From the NCBI GenBank assembly GCA_004557195.1, contig SFER01000009.1, positions 1 to 24,931 of the forward strand: a stretch of DNA of 24,931 bases. Reading direction: 5' to 3'. The translations under genes and the position numbers were made by a program. The first letter of the stretch is position 1. Each line of letters begins with the position of its first letter. The notes beneath the pieces are model-generated. The model worked only from the letters and a program-made list of their open reading frames with translations. It searched no databases and had not been told where the DNA came from. This DNA comes from Bacteroidales bacterium (lineage in GTDB: Bacteria > Bacteroidota > Bacteroidia > Bacteroidales > Muribaculaceae). Of the stretch, positions 6,930 to 15,393 are shown one piece after another.

Positions 6930-7925
6930 ATGAGTGAACCAGTCAATATCAGAGAATTAAACGACTTGATAGAGAGTAAAAGCGGATTTGTGAAACTCAT
7001 TTCACAAGGTATGGACCAAACAATCGTTGGTCAAAAGCACCTTGTTGATAGCCTGCTAATTGCATTGCTTGCCAACGGACACATTTTGCTTGAAGGTGTG
7101 CCGGGATTGGCAAAAACGCTTGCTATCAAAACTCTCGCACAACTCATCGATGCAAAATACAGCCGCATCCAGTTCACCCCCGACCTGTTGCCTGCCGATG
7201 TTATTGGTACAATGGTGTATAGCGTGAAGAATGAGCGCTTCGAGGTGAAAAAAGGTCCGGTTTTTGCCAATTTCGTACTTGCCGACGAAATCAACCGCGC
7301 CCCGGCAAAAGTGCAAAGTGCGCTTCTCGAGGCAATGCAGGAACGCCAGGTAACAATCGGCGACAACACCTTCGCACTCGACAAGCCTTTCCTTGTGATG
7401 GCAACACAAAACCCGATTGAGCAAGAAGGAACCTACCCGCTTCCCGAGGCTCAGGTCGATCGTTTCCTCATGAAGGTGCTCATCGGCTACCCCAATAAAG
7501 AAGAAGAAAAACTCATCATTCGCCAGAACATTCAGCAAACAAGCCGCCGCATCGAAGCCCTCGTCAACCCCGAGGAGATTCTCGAAGTGCGCAAGATTGT
7601 TGAGAAAATCTATATCGACGAAAAGATTGAGAAATATATCGTTGACATTGTGTTTGCGACTCGTTTCCCCGGCGACTACGCGCTCAACGACCTCACAAGC
7701 ATCATCTCATTCGGTGCATCACCCCGTGCCTCGATTTCGCTGGCTCTCGCAGCACGCGCTTTCGCATTCCTCAAAGGTCGCGGCTTCGTGATTCCCGAAG
7801 ATGTGCGCGCCGTGTGCCACGATGTTATGCGCCACCGCATCGGCTTGTCCTATGAGGCTGAGGCAAACAACATCAATGCCGACGATGTTATCAGCGAGAT
7901 TCTCGACAAGATTCCTGTCCCTTAA
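6930..7925 (+). CDS. MoxR-family AAA+ ATPase of the Bat operon
   Basis: A 331-residue AAA+ ATPase of the MoxR class, chaperone-like enzymes that usually work with von Willebrand A (vWA) proteins encoded beside them. Visible motifs are Walker A GVPGLAKT (56-63), Walker B VLADEINRAP (from 116), sensor 1 ATQNP (158-162) and a sensor 2 region around SPRASISLA near residue 270. Length is normal for the family. It opens the operon moxR-DUF58-membrane protein-batA-batB-batC-batD-batE, the standard Bacteroidetes order, and probably remodels or activates the Bat vWA complex at the inner membrane. The ATG at 6930 is used; a nearer ATG at 6923 is in another frame and stops after four codons. Confidence 0.93.
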   Translation: MSEPVNIRELNDLIESKSGFVKLISQGMDQTIVGQKHLVDSLLIALLANGHILLEGVPGLAKTLAIKTLAQLIDAKYSRIQFTPDLLPADVIGTMVYSVKNERFEVKKGPVFANFVLADEINRAPAKVQSALLEAMQERQVTIGDNTFALDKPFLVMATQNPIEQEGTYPLPEAQVDRFLMKVLIGYPNKEEEKLIIRQNIQQTSRRIEALVNPEEILEVRKIVEKIYIDEKIEKYIVDIVFATRFPGDYALNDLTSIISFGASPRASISLALAARAFAFLKGRGFVIPEDVRAVCHDVMRHRIGLSYEAEANNINADDVISEILDKIPVP

Positions 7926-7942
7926 TCAACACTCTGCACCAT

Positions 7943-7965
7943 GCCGCAAGCCCGATGCCTGCGGC
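7943..7965 (+). other. Small hairpin between moxR and the DUF58 gene
   Basis: GCCGCA and TGCGGC pair around an 11-nt loop in the 72-nt gap after moxR. No T-run follows, so it is not a normal terminator; it might adjust mRNA stability or be chance. Confidence 0.3.
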
Positions 7966-7997
7966 TATAACTCATTATTAACCAATTTATATTGATA

Positions 7998-8870
7998 ATG
8001 GACACTACAGAGTTACTTAAGAAGGTAAGGAAAATAGAAATAAAGACCAAGGGTCTGTCGCAAAACATCTTTGCCGGTGAATACCACTCGGCATTCAAGG
8101 GACGCGGTATGACCTTCTCGGAGGTGCGCGAATACCAGTATGGCGACGACATCCGCGACATCGATTGGAACGTAACGGCACGCCACAACCGCCCTTACAT
8201 TAAGGTGTATGAAGAAGAGCGTGAACTCACCGTCATGCTCCTCATCGACATGTCGGGCAGCAAGAACTTTGGCGCCGAGGGGGTGGTGAAACAGGAAATG
8301 ATAACCGAAATTGCCGCCACTCTCGCTTTTTCGGCTATTCAAAACAACGATAAAATCGGCGTGATTTTCTTCAGCGACAAAGTAGAGAAATTCATCCCTC
8401 CCAAGAAGGGACGCAAGCACATCTTGCGCATTATCAGCGAACTTCTCGACTTCAAGCCCGAAAATCGCGGCACCGACATCGGCTATGTGCTCCAATATAT
8501 GACCGACGCCATCAAAAAACGCTGCACCACCTTTATTATCTCCGACTTTATCGACGACCACGACTACTACAAGCCGCTATCTATCGCAAGCCGCAAGCAC
8601 GATGTTACCGCAATTCAGGTGTATGACAAGCGCGACACCCAGCTCCCCAACATCGGACTTATGAGAATTACCGATGCCGAACTCGGCACCGACAAGTGGA
8701 TAGACACCGGCTCTCAGAAAGTGCGTCAGGCATACAGCAAGTGGTGGTATGAACGCCAGCAGTACATGACCGGCACCGCACAGAAATGCAAGGTGGAAAC
8801 CGCATCGATTGCGACCGACGAAGACTATGTAAAAGCGCTTATGGCACTATTCAAGAAAAGAGGACACTAA
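7998..8870 (+). CDS. DUF58 domain protein (vWA-like) of the Bat operon
   Basis: A 290-residue protein of the DUF58 family, whose fold is related to von Willebrand A domains. The family signature YQYGDDIRDIDWNVTARHN (from about residue 47) is followed by a MIDAS-type metal site DMSGS at 84-88, inside LLIDMSGSKNFG. There is no signal peptide or membrane helix, so it should be cytoplasmic. An in-frame TTG exists at 7992, but ATG 7998 (MDTTELLKK) is better. DUF58 genes regularly sit between moxR and the bat genes, and the protein is thought to partner with the MoxR ATPase. The next gene starts 3 nt after its stop, so translation is probably coupled. Confidence 0.88.
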   Translation: MDTTELLKKVRKIEIKTKGLSQNIFAGEYHSAFKGRGMTFSEVREYQYGDDIRDIDWNVTARHNRPYIKVYEEERELTVMLLIDMSGSKNFGAEGVVKQEMITEIAATLAFSAIQNNDKIGVIFFSDKVEKFIPPKKGRKHILRIISELLDFKPENRGTDIGYVLQYMTDAIKKRCTTFIISDFIDDHDYYKPLSIASRKHDVTAIQVYDKRDTQLPNIGLMRITDAELGTDKWIDTGSQKVRQAYSKWWYERQQYMTGTAQKCKVETASIATDEDYVKALMALFKKRGH

Positions 8871-8873
8871 ACG

Positions 8874-9890
8874 ATGAAAAGATTTTTACGAAATATTGCT
8901 ATCGCACTCGCTATATTACTCGCTTGCGGGAATGTATCGGCGGGTAATGTGAGCGTGAAAGCATCGCTCGACTCGGTGGCAGTGATTATGGGGCAAAAAA
9001 CCGTGCTCCGCTACGAGATTGTGCAAGACAAAGACCATGTCGGGCACATGGTGATGGGTGCGCCCGATGTCGACAACGTGATTGCGCTCACCGACAAGGT
9101 GGAGGCAACCGAGGGGAAGTGCGACACAACCGATCTGGGCAACAACCGCATTCAAATCGACCGCTCGCTCATTGTGCAAGCGTTCGACTCGGGTGTTTGG
9201 GAAATCCCGGCGGCTCTTTACGTAATCGGTCGCGACACATTCCGCAGCAACGCGCTCAACCTCAAGGTTATTCCCGTTCCGGTTGACACGCTCAAGACGG
9301 TTCACCCCTACAAGCCGGTTGCCGACGTGCCTTTCCACATCGTTGACTACATCCCCGATTTCATCGTGGAATATTGGTGGATTTTCCTCACAATCGGCAT
9401 CATAGCAGTGCTTCTCACTCTGCTCATCATTCTCTACAAGCGCTACCGCGCAGGCATTCCGCTCATTGCCCACAAGGCTCCCGAAATACCACCCTACGAG
9501 GAGGCAATTCAGGCACTCAATGCCATCAAGGAATCGCACATTTGGGAGAATGGCAATGACAAAGAGTATTACTCACGCCTCACCGATGTGCTCCGACGCT
9601 ACATTTTCCGTCGCTTTGCCATCTATGCCGTTGAAATGACTTCAAGCGAAATCATCTCGGCGCTCAAGGCTAACGAGGAGACGCGAGAAGTTCACGAGTT
9701 GATTAAAGCGGTGTTTGACATCGCCGACCTGGTGAAATTTGCCAAGGTTCGCCCGCTCCCCGACGACAATGTAGCCTCGCTTCGCCGCGCAATGTCGTTT
9801 GTCGAGCAAACCAAGCCCGCCGAACCACAACCCGAGGAGGACGCCCCCGCCGAAACAACTCCGGAGAATACTCCAACAGTCCAAAAATAG
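8874..9890 (+). CDS. Membrane protein of the Bat operon (BatD/DUF4381-like)
   Basis: A 338-residue protein with a signal peptide (about residues 1-23, ending GNVSAG), an extracytoplasmic beta-rich part up to about 160, and one membrane helix at about 166-188 (WWIFLTIGIIAVLLTLLIIL). A cytoplasmic helical domain follows, with the DUF4381-type pattern of a basic region and YYSRLTDVLRRYIFRRFAI (about 232-250). The tail from about 310 is rich in Pro, Glu and Thr. This layout resembles a short BatD and matches the gene usually found between DUF58 and batA in Bacteroidetes. It likely anchors or links the vWA proteins at the inner membrane. The function is not known in detail; the assignment is by layout and position. 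Confidence 0.8.
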   Translation: MKRFLRNIAIALAILLACGNVSAGNVSVKASLDSVAVIMGQKTVLRYEIVQDKDHVGHMVMGAPDVDNVIALTDKVEATEGKCDTTDLGNNRIQIDRSLIVQAFDSGVWEIPAALYVIGRDTFRSNALNLKVIPVPVDTLKTVHPYKPVADVPFHIVDYIPDFIVEYWWIFLTIGIIAVLLTLLIILYKRYRAGIPLIAHKAPEIPPYEEAIQALNAIKESHIWENGNDKEYYSRLTDVLRRYIFRRFAIYAVEMTSSEIISALKANEETREVHELIKAVFDIADLVKFAKVRPLPDDNVASLRRAMSFVEQTKPAEPQPEEDAPAETTPENTPTVQK

Positions 9891-9922
9891 TGTTACACCT
9901 ATAATATATATAGTATTACGAA

Positions 9923-10912
9923 ATGATATTTGCCAATCCGTCATATTTCTGGTTGTTTCTCATTTTCATACCACTCATTGTGTGGTATGTCATGAAACAG
10001 AAAAATGCCACGCCATCGATGCTCATCTCGACAACTAAAGCGTTTGACAAGGTGGGTACATCCTGGAAGGTGTGGCTTAGGCACTTCATGTTTGTATTGC
10101 GTCTTGCCGCGATTGGATGCGTGATTGTGATTCTCGCCCGCCCGCAGACCCGCGACCGCTGGCAAACCGAGGAAACCGAAGGCACCGACATCGTGCTCGC
10201 ACTCGATGTTTCCACCAGTATGCTCGCCCGCGACTTCCGCCCCGACCGCTTCGAGGCTGCCAAAGAGGTTGCAAGCAAGTTTATTGCCGGTCGTGAAACC
10301 GATAATATCGGCATCGTGATTTTCTCGGGCGAAAGTTTCACTCTCGTGCCGATGACTTCCGATAAGGCTGTGCTCCTCAACTATGTGCAAGACATCAAGA
10401 TGGGCATGCTCGAAGACGGAACCGCCATCGGCGATGGTCTCGCAACCGCAATCAACCGCATCAAGGGGGGCAAGGCTAAATCGAAGAGCATAATTCTCCT
10501 CACCGACGGCTCCAACAATACCGGTATTGTCGCTCCGCTCACCGCTGCCGAGATTGCTCGCCGCATGGGTGTGAAAGTATATACAATCGGCGTTGGTACC
10601 AACGGCGAAGCAGAGTTCCCGATAGGCAGAAACATCTACGGCAAAGTGGAATATCAACTTATGCCTGTGGTTATCGACGAGGTTACTCTCAAAAAAATCG
10701 CAAACACAACAGGAGGCGCTTATTTCCGTGCCACCGACAAGAGCACCCTCAACGATATTTTCAACGAAATCGACAAACTCGAAAAAACAAAGATGGATGT
10801 GAAGCAATTCAGCCACACCGAGGACAACTATCTCCCGTGGGCTTTGGCTTTACTCGCACTGGTGATTGTGGAACTCCTTGCCAGAAACACCATCTTGCGT
10901 AATATCCCATAA
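9923..10912 (+). CDS. batA: BatA, membrane-bound von Willebrand A protein
   Basis: A 329-residue inner-membrane protein: two helices near the N-terminus (about 6-24 and 55-72), a vWA domain at about 88-285, and a last helix near 302-322 (YLPWALALLALVIVELL). The MIDAS motif DVSTS (95-99) in LALDVSTSML and the later LLTDGSNNTG give the metal-binding residues of a functional vWA domain. BatA was named in the Bacteroides aerotolerance operon, where bat genes were linked to survival of oxygen exposure. It is one of two neighbouring vWA proteins; BatB starts 14 nt downstream. The pair, with the TPR proteins BatC and BatE, is thought to form one envelope complex. Confidence 0.92.
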   Translation: MIFANPSYFWLFLIFIPLIVWYVMKQKNATPSMLISTTKAFDKVGTSWKVWLRHFMFVLRLAAIGCVIVILARPQTRDRWQTEETEGTDIVLALDVSTSMLARDFRPDRFEAAKEVASKFIAGRETDNIGIVIFSGESFTLVPMTSDKAVLLNYVQDIKMGMLEDGTAIGDGLATAINRIKGGKAKSKSIILLTDGSNNTGIVAPLTAAEIARRMGVKVYTIGVGTNGEAEFPIGRNIYGKVEYQLMPVVIDEVTLKKIANTTGGAYFRATDKSTLNDIFNEIDKLEKTKMDVKQFSHTEDNYLPWALALLALVIVELLARNTILRNIP

Positions 10913-10926
10913 AAACGATAAAGGCT

Positions 10927-11967
10927 ATGTTCAGTTTTGGAAATCCCAACGCATTATATCTGTTGATTCTGATTCCTATTATTCTCGGAATCTTTATCAT
11001 CGCCCGCCGACGTAGAATTGCCGGTCTCAAGAAATTCGGCAATCCCGATGTTGTGGCAGGGCTTATGCCCGATGTGTCGCCCTACAAGCCGTGGATTAAA
11101 ATCACACTCCAACTGCTTGCACTGCTCATGATTATCATCGTGATTGCCCGTCCGCGCGCCGGTAGCAAGGAGCAAACGGTGAAGGTGAGAGGAATCGAGG
11201 TGATGGTGGCTCTCGACGTGAGCAACAGTATGCTCGCCTCTTCTACCGACGATGTGAAAGGTGTTTCGCGCCTGCAGCGCTCAAAACTCCTCCTTGAGAA
11301 ACTTATCGACAAACTCGGCGATGACAAGGTGGGACTAATCGTATTTGCAGGGAATGCCTACACCCAACTCCCAATCACCAGCGACTTCATCTCAGCCAAG
11401 ATGTTCCTCAACACCATCAGCACCGACATGGTTTCCACTCAGGGAACAGCCATCGGCGAGGCTATCAAACTGTCGCTCAATTCCTTCACTCCCAACGAGA
11501 AAACTCAAAAGACTATAATTGTCATCACCGATGGCGAAGACCACCAAGGCGATGCCATCGAATGTGCCAAAGCCGCCAAAGAGAAGGGCGTGTATGTCAA
11601 CGTGATAGGTATCGGCTCGGGCAAAGGCGCTCCAATACCGCTGAATGCCAACGGCGCATTCCTTAAAGATGACAACGGACAAGTGGTTACAACCTATCTC
11701 AACGAGAAAATGGCGAAAGAGATAGCCCAAGCAGGCGGCGGTATCTACCTTTCGGGCAACGACCCCACCGCTGTGTCGCAAATCGACGAGCAACTCAAGG
11801 CTATCGCCAAAGCCGACATCGAGAGAATCGTTTATAGCAAGCACGATGAGCAATTCCCGGTTTTCGCATGGCTTGCGCTCGTGTTCCTGATTATCGACAT
11901 CTTTGTGTTGGACCGCAAAATTTCATGGCTCAAAAACATCAATTTCTTCAGCAAAAATGAGAAGTAA
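10927..11967 (+). CDS. batB: BatB, membrane-bound von Willebrand A protein
   Basis: A 346-residue paralogue of BatA with the same layout: N-terminal helices at about 9-26 and 58-74, a vWA domain from about 90, and a C-terminal helix near 316-332 (FAWLALVFLIIDIFVLDRK). The MIDAS motif is DVSNS (97-101), with VITDGEDHQG later, so metal binding looks intact. Its 3' end overlaps the start of batC by 11 nt, which suggests translational coupling and fixed stoichiometry. The function is as for BatA: part of the aerotolerance-associated envelope complex. Confidence 0.92.
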   Translation: MFSFGNPNALYLLILIPIILGIFIIARRRRIAGLKKFGNPDVVAGLMPDVSPYKPWIKITLQLLALLMIIIVIARPRAGSKEQTVKVRGIEVMVALDVSNSMLASSTDDVKGVSRLQRSKLLLEKLIDKLGDDKVGLIVFAGNAYTQLPITSDFISAKMFLNTISTDMVSTQGTAIGEAIKLSLNSFTPNEKTQKTIIVITDGEDHQGDAIECAKAAKEKGVYVNVIGIGSGKGAPIPLNANGAFLKDDNGQVVTTYLNEKMAKEIAQAGGGIYLSGNDPTAVSQIDEQLKAIAKADIERIVYSKHDEQFPVFAWLALVFLIIDIFVLDRKISWLKNINFFSKNEK

Positions 11968-12745
11968 GATTCTAAAATATGCAATGATTGTGGCACTGCT
12001 TTTGGTGATTGCTACCCCGGCTCGTGCCGAGCAAGACACAAAAGACACCAGTGTGAGAAAAGAGCGCAATTACATTCGCCAAGGAAACAAACTTTATGGC
12101 GAAAAACGATATGCCGAAGCCGAAGTGGAATACCGCAAGGCTTTGCAAGTGAACCAGAGTTCCGAGGTGGGGATGTACAACCTTGCCACGACCTTGCTGC
12201 AAATTGCCGGCACCAACAAAAACACCGACGACAAGAACAATCCCGTGGCTGAGGCTGCCCGCCTATATGCCGATGTCGCCGGAATGACCCACAGCGCCGA
12301 CCTCAAGGCTCGCTCCTACTACAACCTCGGCAACTTGGCTTTCAACAGCGAGCAATACGACCAGGCTGTTAATTTCTACAAGCGCTCGCTCCGTGCCAAT
12401 CCCAACGATGAGCAGTGCCGTCAAAACTTGCGTCTCGCTCAACTGCGTCTCCAGAATCAGGACCAGAATCAAGACAAGAAAGACGACAAGAAGGAGGAGA
12501 AAAAAGAGGACAAGAAGGAACAACAGCAAGATCAACAACAACCTCAGCAACAGCCTCAACAAAATCAGCAACAGAATCAGCAACAACAGCAGCAACAGCA
12601 ACCGCAAGGCGGCATGAGTGCCGACAATGCCGAGCAAATTCTCAAAGCGATGCAAAACAGCGAGCAGGCTACACAAAAGAAAGTGAACGCAAGCCGCTCT
12701 CAACAACAAGAAAATGAGCGTCGCCGCACTCGCAATCAATGGTAA
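11957..12745 (+). CDS. batC: BatC, TPR protein with Lys/Asp- and Gln-rich tail
   Basis: A 262-residue exported protein. The signal peptide (about 1-24, ending ATPARA) is followed by TPR repeats: NKLYGEKRYAEAEVEYRKAL (about 44-63), a middle repeat near 96-110, and SYYNLGNLAFNSEQYDQAVN (120-139) with the rest of its repeat to about 150. Residues 166-218 are low complexity, first KKDDKKEEKKEDKKE and then nearly pure Gln with some Pro and Asn. The end is short and basic (ENERRRTRNQW). The frame is open 54 nt upstream inside batB, but ATG 11957 begins the signal peptide. TPRs would act as a scaffold for the BatA/BatB vWA domains in the periplasm. The Gln tract is longer than needed for any known motif and may vary in length between strains. 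Confidence 0.88.
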   Translation: MRSKILKYAMIVALLLVIATPARAEQDTKDTSVRKERNYIRQGNKLYGEKRYAEAEVEYRKALQVNQSSEVGMYNLATTLLQIAGTNKNTDDKNNPVAEAARLYADVAGMTHSADLKARSYYNLGNLAFNSEQYDQAVNFYKRSLRANPNDEQCRQNLRLAQLRLQNQDQNQDKKDDKKEEKKEDKKEQQQDQQQPQQQPQQNQQQNQQQQQQQQPQGGMSADNAEQILKAMQNSEQATQKKVNASRSQQQENERRRTRNQW

Positions 12746-12772
12746 GAGAAAGATAAATACACAGGATAAAGG

Positions 12773-14599
12773 ATGAAAAAAAGTCTTAGAATAATACTCG
12801 TCGCAATGCTGCTACTATTCCCGGTGGCGGCAGTTGCGGCATCGTTCACCGTCAGCGCGCCGCGACAGGTAATCAAGGGACGCCAGTTCCAAGTTACCTA
12901 CACTCTCGAAAATGCCGAGGGTAGCAACATCAAGGCGGCAGACATCCCCGGCGCAAAACTTCTTTTCGGTCCGTCGGAAAGCAGCAGTTACTCCATGTCG
13001 ATAATCAATGGCAAGCGCGAGCAGAAATCGACAGTGGAATACACCTACACCTACCGCGCCGAGAAAGAAGGTAAATACAACATCAAGGGTGCCACCATCA
13101 ATGTGGGCGGCAAGGCTATCTCATCGCAAGGCTTCACAATCGAGATTCTTCCTCCCGATAAAAACGCCGACAACAGCAGCAACAGCCGCGGCTCGGTGCA
13201 CATCGACGACATCAGCAGCCAAAGCGCCGACCGCGATGTGAGCGCCAACGATGTGTTTGTGCGCATCATCCTCTCCAAGCCTTCGGTGTATGAGCAGGAA
13301 GCGACTGTGTGCACAATAAAGTTATACACCAAATATCAGATTTCTCAGTTCGCTCCCACCCTGCAACCATCATTCAACGGCTTCCTCATCGAAGACCTTC
13401 CTATCAAGGGCCAAATCAACGACATCGAGAATGTGAATGGTCAGAACTACATGGTTGCCGAATTGAAACGCTGCATTCTTTATCCGCAACAATCGGGAAA
13501 ACTCACTATCACTTCGGGCAATTACGACCTCACTGTGGTGCAATATATCCAACACAGAACCATGTTTGGCTTTATGCGCGAACCTGTTGACAAGCAAATC
13601 AAGGTGAGAAGCAACAGCGCCCAAGTAACGGTGAAGCCCCTCCCCTCGCCTCGTCCTGCCGGATTCAATGGCGCAGTGGGCAAATTCAATATCTCCACCG
13701 AACTCAAGCCCGACAAGTTCAAGACCAACGAGGCTGCAAGCTACATTGTAACCATCAGCGGTACCGGAAATATCAAGTATGTGAAATCGCCCGATATCGC
13801 ATTCCCGTCGCAACTCGATGTCTATGACCCGCAAACCACAATCAACGCCAATCCCAACGGCAACAACGTGAGTGGAAACACCAAGTTTGAATACACTTTC
13901 GTGCCTCAATATGTCGGAGATTTCGAGATTCCCGCCCCCGACTTCGTTTATTTCGACCCGGCAGCAGGAAAATATGTAACACTCTCCACCAAGGCTTACA
14001 ATCTCAAGGTGGAGAAAGGTGTTGGCTCATCGAGCAGCGCAAGTGCCACCGACAAGAAGAACATCTTGCAAAAAAACAAGGATATCCTCCACATCAAGAC
14101 AGGCAATTTCGCGCTCACTCGCAATGTGTCGTTTATCGTTGACTCGCCCGCCTACTGGCTCTGGTATCTCATCCCGGTGCTCATCCTTGCCTCGGTGATT
14201 ATCGTTTACCGCAAGCAATTAAAGGCGCGCAGCAATGTGGCTCTCATGCGCACACGCCGCGCCAACAAAGTGGCTCAAAAGCGCTTGCGCACTGCCAAGG
14301 AATTTATGAAGAAACACGACAGCAACGGTTTCTTCAGCGAAGTGCTCAAGGCTGTATGGGGCTATCTCAGCGACAAACTCAACATTCCGGGTTCGGAACT
14401 CAACAAAGAGAACATCGCAAGCAACCTTGCGGAATATGGTGCCGACCAACAACTTGTTGACGACATTATGCAACTGCTCGACGACTGCGAGTTTGCCCAA
14501 TACGCGCCCTCGCAAGACGATAGCCGCATCGGTGAGACCTACGACCTCGCCTGCGATGTAATGGACCGAATTGAAAACATTAAAAGGAGAAACAAATGA
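12773..14599 (+). CDS. batD: BatD, large membrane-anchored protein
   Basis: A 608-residue protein with a signal peptide (about 1-23, ending VAAVAA), a long periplasmic part made of several beta domains (to about 455), one membrane helix at about 461-480 (WLWYLIPVLILASVIIVYRK) and a helical cytoplasmic tail of about 125 residues. The N-terminus (FTVSAPRQVIKGRQFQVTYT) and the block YTYTYRAEKEGKYNIKGATI are typical of the BatD/'protein BatD' family. It lies between batC and batE and overlaps batE by 4 nt (ATGA). Its role is probably structural within the Bat complex. The cytoplasmic tail resembles the C-terminal part of the 8874-9890 protein, which hints at a shared partner. Confidence 0.9.
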   Translation: MKKSLRIILVAMLLLFPVAAVAASFTVSAPRQVIKGRQFQVTYTLENAEGSNIKAADIPGAKLLFGPSESSSYSMSIINGKREQKSTVEYTYTYRAEKEGKYNIKGATINVGGKAISSQGFTIEILPPDKNADNSSNSRGSVHIDDISSQSADRDVSANDVFVRIILSKPSVYEQEATVCTIKLYTKYQISQFAPTLQPSFNGFLIEDLPIKGQINDIENVNGQNYMVAELKRCILYPQQSGKLTITSGNYDLTVVQYIQHRTMFGFMREPVDKQIKVRSNSAQVTVKPLPSPRPAGFNGAVGKFNISTELKPDKFKTNEAASYIVTISGTGNIKYVKSPDIAFPSQLDVYDPQTTINANPNGNNVSGNTKFEYTFVPQYVGDFEIPAPDFVYFDPAAGKYVTLSTKAYNLKVEKGVGSSSSASATDKKNILQKNKDILHIKTGNFALTRNVSFIVDSPAYWLWYLIPVLILASVIIVYRKQLKARSNVALMRTRRANKVAQKRLRTAKEFMKKHDSNGFFSEVLKAVWGYLSDKLNIPGSELNKENIASNLAEYGADQQLVDDIMQLLDDCEFAQYAPSQDDSRIGETYDLACDVMDRIENIKRRNK

Positions 14600-15381
14600 T
14601 TAATCGTATAGTAATCGCATCTATTGCCATTATCGCCACTATATTTGGTGCCAATGCCCAATCGCTCGTCGAGCAGGCAAACAAGGCGTATTCGGAAGAT
14701 AAATTCATCGAAGCCCTCAAACTTTACGAGGAGGCTGTGGCTAAAGAGGGTGTTTCAACCGAACTCTACTACAACATCGGCAACACCTACTATCGCCTCG
14801 GCAGCAAAGGGAAGGCGATTCTCTATTACGAGCGCGCTCTCGCCCTCGACCCGAGCAACAAAGACGCGCGCGAGAACCTCGATTTTGTCAACACCAAAAT
14901 CATCGACAAAACCGTGGTGGATGAGGCGAATATTATCGTTGTGTTCTTCCGCAACGTGGGCAACTCGCTCACAAGCGACGGATGGGCTACCACCGCAATA
15001 GCGCTTTTCATCCTCTTTATCGGGGCTGTGGCGCTTTACATCTTTGCAGGCTCGGTTATCGCCCGAAAAATCGGCTTCTTCGGCGGTATGGCACTCATTA
15101 TCCTCGACATTGTTGCCAACTACTACGCTTTCTCCTCGAAGGAGCGCACCCAAAACCACAGTTATGCCATCATCACCACTTCGTCGGTAACACTCAGCAC
15201 CTCGCCTCGCGCCCCGAAAGACAAAACCGAAGAGGCTTTTATACTCAACGAGGGAACCAAAGTGCTCGTAATCGACTCGGTTGACAACAATAACAACAGC
15301 CGCGTGGAACGCTGGTATGATGTGAAAGCCGACGACACTCACCGCGCTTGGATTAAAGGAAGCAACATCGAGAAAATCTAA
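14596..15381 (+). CDS. batE: BatE, TPR and SH3-like membrane protein
   Basis: A 261-residue protein: signal peptide (about 1-21, GANAQ), TPR repeats over about 23-97 (ANKAYSEDKFIEALKLYEEA and YYNIGNTYYRLGSKGKAILY), two membrane helices at about 131-152 and 158-177, and a C-terminal SH3-like domain (about 190-261) ending WYDVKADDTHRAWIKGSNIE. That final block is the usual bacterial SH3 pattern with a conserved Trp. The SH3 domain should lie on the same side as the TPRs, in the periplasm. It starts by a 4-nt ATGA overlap with batD and is the last of the named bat genes. Confidence 0.9.
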   Translation: MINRIVIASIAIIATIFGANAQSLVEQANKAYSEDKFIEALKLYEEAVAKEGVSTELYYNIGNTYYRLGSKGKAILYYERALALDPSNKDARENLDFVNTKIIDKTVVDEANIIVVFFRNVGNSLTSDGWATTAIALFILFIGAVALYIFAGSVIARKIGFFGGMALIILDIVANYYAFSSKERTQNHSYAIITTSSVTLSTSPRAPKDKTEEAFILNEGTKVLVIDSVDNNNNSRVERWYDVKADDTHRAWIKGSNIEKI

Positions 15382-15393
15382 CAGTCTCTGCCC

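Noticed and set aside
12530..12610. Repeated CAA/CAG units as a possible short-repeat array or CRISPR
   Set aside because: They are in frame within batC and encode glutamine; there are no spacers.
12263..12739. Minus-strand frame with long Leu runs opposite batC
   Set aside because: The Leu runs are the reverse complement of the CAA/CAG glutamine codons in BatC, not a membrane protein.
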